From Aradus depressus (lineage: Eukaryota; Arthropoda; Insecta; Hemiptera; Aradidae): a stretch of DNA of 64,000 nucleotides. The stretch is taken from NCBI GenBank assembly GCA_963662175.1, contig OY759216.1:41495087-41559086 (forward strand). The letters are read 5' to 3'. Shown piece after piece: positions 60,001 through 64,000 of the stretch (position 1 is the stretch's first letter; each line of letters begins with the position of its first letter). The notes beneath the pieces are model-generated. The model saw only the letters and a program-made list of their open reading frames with translations, did no database searches and was not told where the DNA came from. The position numbers and the translations under genes were made by a program.

Positions 60001-62203
60001 CATCGGACATGAAGTTGAAGGGAAGCGAGGAAAGAGAAGGGAGGATTAGAGGAGGTAGGTTTAACTCAAATAACTGCCACTGTAATGAATATATCGACAC
60101 GAAATTTTTATATCGATACGACACCTACTGATTTCCAATCAGATAGGCCAATGGGAAGGGGGATGATAGAGGCTTAGCTTAAGTAACCTAGGAGCTAGTG
60201 ATGTCATGAAAACTTCATGGGAAGTTTGAGAAGTCCCTGAATAAGATACCTATTGATTTTCAGCCAAATTGGTCGTAAAAGGGAAATCTTTAGGGGAAGA
60301 GCGGAAACTTACTAGACGACTTACGAATAATTAAGTTTTAATGCAGAACCAGGTCATTCCCCGCACTGGGTAGGGGTTAACATCAACATCAGGAGCATGG
60401 ATGCAACGAAAACATGTCACACTTTGAACGCTTATATCTTCTTCTATATCTACTAATAATGGTAAAGTAATAAATAATACATCATTAGATAGCTTATAGA
60501 GGCAAATTTATAACAAAATAAGTTTCAACCCTCTAACTTTAAATCTTTCGATGCAGTAGCTTTAGAAAGTTAAGCTAAATTTCACGCGATTTTTTGTCTC
60601 GCCGCATGATGTTTCAAGGTTGATTCAGTTGCTATGGTACTCTCCCTCGCCCACTACTAAAGTAAAGACTATTCTCCTCTCCAGCATCAGCCACTGAGTT
60701 TCACCTCACAGACTACATTAAAAAAATACTGGGATTTTAAACTTACCGAGCAGCTTCGATGTCAGTGTTGAGTTGGTAAAATTCAGGCGAAGGTTCTCGA
60801 TTAAAAGCAACGTTAGGAGTTTCTAAATGCGGTGAATTCGTACTACTACTGTTAACGAGACTTTGGTATGCTTGTCCAAATTTTCTGAAATATATGATTG
60901 GTAAAACTAAATTAATGTTCATGAGTTGAAATCAATAGTTCGGTATAATGATTAATGAAAAGTTTAATTCATTTAATGAGTTATCTTACGAATTGAGAAT
61001 TTCGTCGGGAAGATCGAGGATGTACGATGGAATACTTGATCCAACGAGGAAGTTACTTAGTGTGTCGGAGAAGTTGTTGCAATTATGCCTTAGTATGTCG
61101 TATCTATGACCCCTAAAAAATAATTTACACAAAAATGTTGTAAAAAAAATATATATAACATTCATATAATAATAATAACTTCCCCTAAATAAAGCATATT
61201 AAAGGCTTACTGAGAAATTATAACTGCAAATAACACCTGAATAAAACACTCAGTAACCCTAATAACTATGTCCGAATACATTTTTGCGATCTGTGCCGAC
61301 AGCTAATAACAACAAAAAACTGGTCTAACTTTTATATTGTCTAATTTCACAAAAATATATACATAAAGTCTACCGGTTTCGGCTTACCCCATCGTCAGCA
61401 CATAGTTCAAATGTATATAGCGTGAACAAGGTACACTATAAGTATATATTTTTGAGGAAAAATGTAAAAAAAAAATTTTAAGGTAACAAAAATATAAATA
61501 TAAAAGTTTTTAGTTTTTATTTAATCAGTAAATGCCTCATGCACAGTTCATCACAGAAGAGAATAACAATTTAGAACACTAACTCCCCATCAATACGGGC
61601 TCCCATGACCTCATAAGGTTTGAAGCACCGGTGCAAATAACAAATATCGTAAATTGAAAATACAAATTTTTGTATAAACACTGCTGATAAGAGGACTCAG
61701 TAATTAACATTTGACATTATAGGGGAACTGCAGTTAGAGATGTGTATGTTATACATGCACAAACAAACGGAGAAGCGGCAAATATATTTTTGATATATCT
61801 CTCAAATTTAGCACTTTTTTCGATCAGAATTTTTAGTTTTTAACTGCACTTATCTCATTTTATTTTACAATAATATAATATAGTTTTGTTGTAGATAAAG
61901 TGTTTTAGTGACCTTATTGAATAAATCAACGTAAGTTTTGATGAAATCATTAGTTTTTACGAGCAATACAATTAAATAAACAACATATCCAAAATGACAA
62001 GTTTTGGCAAAGTAGACATTTTCGAGGCAGGAGGTTTTGCCACTTCACCATATTGATATATTATTAAACATGCAATTTTAGACAAAGGTCAATTACCTGA
62101 ACTCACTTTCCGACAAACCTCTCAAGTATTCGTCAAATACCGGCTTTGGTATAAATGTCTTGCCGAGGTTGATCCTTTTCAATGGTTCACCTATCACAGA
62201 TCC
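45046..62203 (-). CDS. DeSI/PPPDE-family peptidase fused to a PUL domain (5' end outside window)
   Basis: Ten exons on the minus strand: 62203-62097, 61112-60990, 60884-60747, 58599-58498, 56559-56352, 55741-55597, 54654-54464, 53177-52989, 47055-46999 (possible cassette), 45279-45046 (TAA). 1494 nt, 497 residues visible. The N-terminal part is a desumoylating-isopeptidase (PPPDE/DeSI-1) fold: SVIGEPLKRINLG, then ILRHNCNNFSDTL with the catalytic Cys codon at 61081-61079, then SIPSYILDLPDEILN and KFGQAY. The catalytic His lies in exon(s) beyond the right edge. A very basic helical linker (KLAKRERKKNKKRRRE) and an acidic/basic coiled-coil (EELAEEEKREREERRK) follow. The C-terminal ~260 residues are all-helical and match the PUL domain of PLAA/Ufd3/Lub1, which binds p97/VCP. 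DeSI-1 of vertebrates has no PUL domain. The gene likely acts in cytosolic SUMO/ubiquitin turnover coupled to p97; that role is inferred. A 4.1-kb minisatellite lies in the intron after the 53177-52989 exon. Confidence 0.85.
45453..45720 (+). repeat. SINE copy 7, 5'-truncated, with telomere-like tail
   Basis: Lacks the tRNA-like head. The body begins at ATCTGGGAGGTAAAATAAAC and ends TAAAACCTAACCTAACCTAA. TAATAATTATT at 45442-45452 and 45718-45728 is a plausible target duplication that overlaps the tail. Confidence 0.8.
45944..45980. other. Small hairpin
   Basis: CGTGTAGATTATTCAGT and ACTGAATATCCTACACG can pair with 15 of 17 matches around a 3-nt loop. Function unknown. Confidence 0.3.
46999..47055 (-). 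CDS. Candidate 57-nt cassette exon in the PUL domain of the DeSI-PUL gene
   Basis: A 57-nt stretch with a good acceptor (gtcatttacag) and donor (AAG then gtaacc), in phase 0 at both ends, encodes 19 residues beginning KLLKHRSLRALL. The flanking exons are also phase 0-0, so it can be included or skipped without changing frame. Skipping gives NLATKE joined to VFDDIAVEL, which aligns without a gap to the PLAA PUL domain as I recall it. Inclusion would insert a basic peptide between two helices. It may be a regulated cassette exon or a chance splice pair. Confidence 0.4.
47056..48784. other. Intronic sequence between the candidate cassette exon and the minisatellite
   Basis: Contains a SINE fragment (47790-47884). 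47290-47470 has a higher GC content and may be an unrecognised repeat. Otherwise nothing supported. Confidence 0.5.
47790..47884 (-). repeat. SINE copy 8, deleted fragment
   Basis: Retains the head fragment (GGGCGCCAATTGCCCAGG in minus orientation) and the AGGTACTAATTAAAGACCCC block, with the middle deleted. Confidence 0.65.
48785..52919. repeat. 54/53-bp minisatellite, 77 units, with a 1073-bp higher-order duplication
   Basis: A head-to-tail array 4135 bp long. Units begin GAGTATGGGACACG and end GGGAGGACGAGGA. Only three variants occur, differing at one spot: B (CGCAGTACAAG, 54 bp), C (CGGAGTACAAG, 54 bp) and A (CGCAGACAAG, 53 bp). By my count there are 23 A units; the rest are B or C. Units 13-32 and 33-52 have the same order except one unit, a 20-unit, 1073-bp higher-order repeat. 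The seven units nearest 52919 are all B. The minus strand (host sense) is C/T-rich and stop-free in all three frames, so very long apparent ORFs arise; these are not genes. The array ends 69 bp from the splice donor at 52988. Confidence 0.95.
53178..54463. other. DeSI-PUL intron, nothing recognised
   Basis: AT-rich with a TA microsatellite near 53489. 54210-54320 has GGGTGACTGGTCTCCATCAC followed by a GGTTCGATCCGGGC B-box-like motif, a possible tRNA-like relic without a matching SINE body. Confidence 0.5.
55330..55578 (-). mobile_element. Fold-back retroelement family P, 249-bp copy with 12-bp target duplication
   Basis: Perfect GAATAGAGGAAA repeats at 55318-55329 and 55579-55590. On the minus strand the head AGTTGAGGAACGCGGACATA is followed by a palindrome of about 205 bp with arms containing GAAATATTGTCTATTCCAC and CCGAAACCGGTAGTT around a 15-nt spacer. 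The plus-strand arm holds an intact hammerhead-like core at 55436-55465 (CTGACGA ... GCCGAAACCGGTAG); the mirrored arm has the first C changed. It sits in the DeSI-PUL intron, 18 bp inside from the donor of the 55741-55597 exon. Confidence 0.8.
55436..55465 (+). other. Hammerhead-ribozyme-like core motif
   Basis: CUGACGA fits the CUGANGA box, then a short GG...CC hairpin, GAAA, and ACCGGU as a possible minimal stem III followed by A as the cleavage-site H. An extra U between the CUGANGA box and the hairpin stem is shared by all copies and departs from the canonical hammerhead. Activity is therefore uncertain. Confidence 0.5.
56858..56980 (-). repeat. SINE copy 9, fragment
   Basis: Matches only the 3' half of the SINE body (CTACTACCAGAGTAC, GACGAGTGTCTAACATCG, GGGACCATC). 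No tRNA-like head. Confidence 0.6.
58088..58345 (-). repeat. tRNA-derived SINE, copy 10
   Basis: Minus orientation with body blocks GACGGTATTCG-like to AACGTTCCATCC and a degraded head (GGACACCGGTAACTTGC, GGTTTCGAAACCCGG). Older than copies 1 and 11. Confidence 0.75.
58937..59401 (+). repeat. Family X interspersed repeat in a DeSI-PUL intron
   Basis: Starts TCGTGAATCACCGACAATGT and ends at the AACTTCCCCTGTAATACTAG block. Near full length (about 465 bp). Pairs as an inverted repeat with the next copy. Confidence 0.7.
59821..60340 (-). repeat. Family X interspersed repeat, inverted relative to its neighbour
   Basis: Carries CATCGGACATGAAGTT, ACTGCCACTGTAATGAATAT, CGACACGAAATTTTTATATC and TTTTCAGCCAAATTGGTC in minus orientation, about 420 bp from the plus-oriented copy. 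In the pre-mRNA the pair could form a long hairpin. Confidence 0.65.
61330..61400 (-). mobile_element. Fold-back retroelement family P, single-arm fragment
   Basis: Minus strand 61398-61371 reads CTGACGATGGGGTAAGCCGA then AACCGGTAG, the hammerhead-like core. It is followed by the GTGAAATTAGACAATATAAA block. No inverted arm is seen, so it is a truncated copy in the intron between the first two visible DeSI-PUL exons. Confidence 0.6.
61401..62096. other. DeSI-PUL intron remainder, nothing recognised
   Basis: AT-rich, no ORF or repeat identified. Confidence 0.5.
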
Positions 62204-63025
62204 CTTTAAAAAAAAATAAAAAAATAATACTACACAAACAAATCTATATTTAGGTTATTCTCATTACAGAATAAAAGTACAATTAACATTACTAAATAAG
62301 TATTATCTTAGACAATTTTACCTTTAGTGTGAAAAGAACAAATGTTAGATATTAAAAGACAATATAAAAACGAAATTTACATGGAAGTGGCAGACAAAGA
62401 GCTTAGCGTGTGGATCTGAAGATGGGCTGGTGCTGGTGACCGGTGGGCTCTAAGGGATGGTTCTATATATAAAACTATCTAAAATTAGCCAGTCTTATGT
62501 TACCGAACCGCCATTTGACATTCTTCTTGAGATGAATATGTTAGTCATTCAGTTAAACAAAGAGTAACAACTCACTTCAACATTTGATGCAATCTCTTAA
62601 TAATATGCTTCATTTTACATTATTTGACATTTTATTAACATCCGAGAAGTATTGTAGTGATCAAACAGGCATATGAATCTAATCTATTTTGTTGTAAATA
62701 TCACTGGTGAAGTGTTGATATTCGATGACTGTGAGTAGTAGGAATGTAATCAGAGAACTGAGTAATTGGTTTAGGGGAGGTAAGAGAAAACTTTTTCAGG
62801 TTCGGTCCAGATATGAAAATAAAACGTTATGCGGGCCAAACTAAATAGAAAATAACACTAACAATGTTTGCTGGATTACAAAAAATAATGAATATTGACA
62901 TACTTTATTTGAAGCATGAATCACCATTTTGAATATTAATGGATGATTTATGCAGAACATTTGGTGTAATAGCATGTAAAAATACAACATTGCTACCAGG
63001 ATAAAAGTGTATAATTTTTACCGGT
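62204..63025. other. 5' intron of the DeSI-PUL gene, nothing recognised
   Basis: I searched the minus strand here for the expected upstream PPPDE exon with the catalytic His and did not find it. Confidence 0.5.
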
Positions 63026-63366
63026 AAAGGTTAGGTTAGGTTTTATGACTCTTGCCTGGGCTTTAACTACGAAGTCATATCGCCTACTACCAGAGCGCTC
63101 TTTCGTCACTCTGGTGGTCATGAGCCCGACTCTACTGTGGGAGTCCTAAATTTTGCCTACCTTAAATTTTTATTCACCTAGGCAGGGGTCTTTAACGAGT
63201 ACCTGACATCGTACAGGCTCGGGACCATCGCTTAACGTCCCATCCGAAGGACGGCGTGCTTAAGTTTAGCTCCCAGATAAAATAAACTAAGGGTCTCGGT
63301 CGGGTTTCGAACCCACGTTCTTGAGCTCAGAAGACAAGCACGCATACCACTGAGCTACCGGCGCCC
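63026..63366 (-). repeat. tRNA-derived SINE, copy 11, full length with telomere-like tail
   Basis: The best-preserved copy (341 bp). Minus strand: GGGCGCCGGTAGCTCAGTGG head, GGGTTCGAAACCCGACC B box, body with AAGCACGCCGTCCTTCGG, CAGGTACTCGTTAAAGACCC and GTAGTAGGCGATATGAC, ending TAAAACCTAACCTAACC. Serves as the reference for the other copies. Confidence 0.92.
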
Positions 63367-64000
63367 TCTCAAAAATAGAATATTGAGTTAGATATTGATG
63401 AGAGATAATGGAAGAAGTGTCTTAAAAATATTTCTTCAAATTAATGCCATACAAAAAAGTACTATAAAAATCGAAAACTCTAAGAATTTAGAAATTCTAT
63501 GTTTTGATGAGAAATGTTGAAAAAATGTTTTATCCTACACTCATGAAAATACACGAGGAAAAAATAGAAGAACAATGACATTTTTCACAATAACTAGCCT
63601 AATAAAAGAGATCAAGAATTCAGTTTTAATATGAGATCATCGCACTTTAATCGGATAGAAAATTTTCTCTATACTTAAACAGTTGAAGGCTGAAACGTTA
63701 TTCTGTTTAAAATTAACTATTCCAAGGAAAACAAGCTTCGAATCTTTCCGCGGGCCACATTAAGTCGATCGGAGCACCGTAACTGGCTTACGAGCCGTAG
63801 TGTCGATCCTAGATTTAGGGAAGGTAGAGTGGCACAAGAGTATATAGGAATACTATCAAACCGTTCACGAATACTATAAAGCTATTAGCAAGGAAAAAAA
63901 AATGAAATTTTCTATCTATTCAATGAAAAAATTATTGTTGTCTAAAAACAAAAGGAGTACTAACTTCATTTTGAATAAAAATCAGCTTCAGTGCCGTCGT
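63367..64000. other. AT-rich sequence at the right edge, nothing recognised
   Basis: Presumably intron of the DeSI-PUL gene; no upstream coding exon detected before the window ends. Confidence 0.5.

Overview
The window is nuclear DNA from an animal, almost certainly an arthropod and most likely an insect. It is AT-rich, with short exons bounded by GT-AG introns. It carries many tRNA-headed SINEs, non-LTR retrotransposon fragments, MITEs and fold-back elements. Two SINE copies end in short CCTAA runs, the insect telomeric motif. A hemipteran would fit the repeat landscape, but that is a guess. No bacterial features, CRISPR arrays, rRNA genes or free-standing tRNA genes were seen.

Five protein-coding genes can be rebuilt exon by exon from phase-matched splice sites. 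From left to right they are: (1) TAF4, a TFIID subunit, minus strand, 21631 down to 917, 11 exons visible, last exon(s) off the left edge; (2) DEF8, a Rubicon-family zinc-finger protein of the late endosome/lysosome system, plus strand, 27106-33837, seven exons, complete; (3) mitochondrial ribosome-recycling factor MRRF, plus strand, 36370-38478, five exons, complete; (4) a small CFAP90 (C5orf49)-like protein, plus strand, 39891-42134, three exons, first exon uncertain; (5) a PPPDE/DeSI-type peptidase joined to a PUL domain, minus strand, 62203 down to 45046, ten exons, 5' end off the right edge. The genes act in unrelated processes (transcription initiation, lysosome positioning, mitochondrial translation, cilia, ubiquitin/SUMO and p97 biology), so they look like neighbours by chance and not a functional cluster.

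Most of the remaining DNA is repeat-derived. The most striking items are: a 77-unit, nearly perfect 54/53-bp minisatellite (48785-52919) with a 1073-bp higher-order duplication, ending 69 bp from a splice donor of the DeSI-PUL gene; a family of short fold-back retroelements (near 2.5, 5.5, 23, 55 and 61 kb), three of them with perfect 11-13 bp target-site duplications and most carrying a hammerhead-ribozyme-like core as seen in Penelope-like elements, one lying 18 bp from an exon donor; and a possible 57-nt cassette exon inside the PUL domain. A 5'-truncated LINE with a perfect 16-bp target duplication, a hAT-type MITE with an 8-bp target duplication, two other inverted-repeat MITEs, eleven SINE copies or fragments and an unclassified interspersed repeat (called family X here) account for much of the introns and intergenic DNA.
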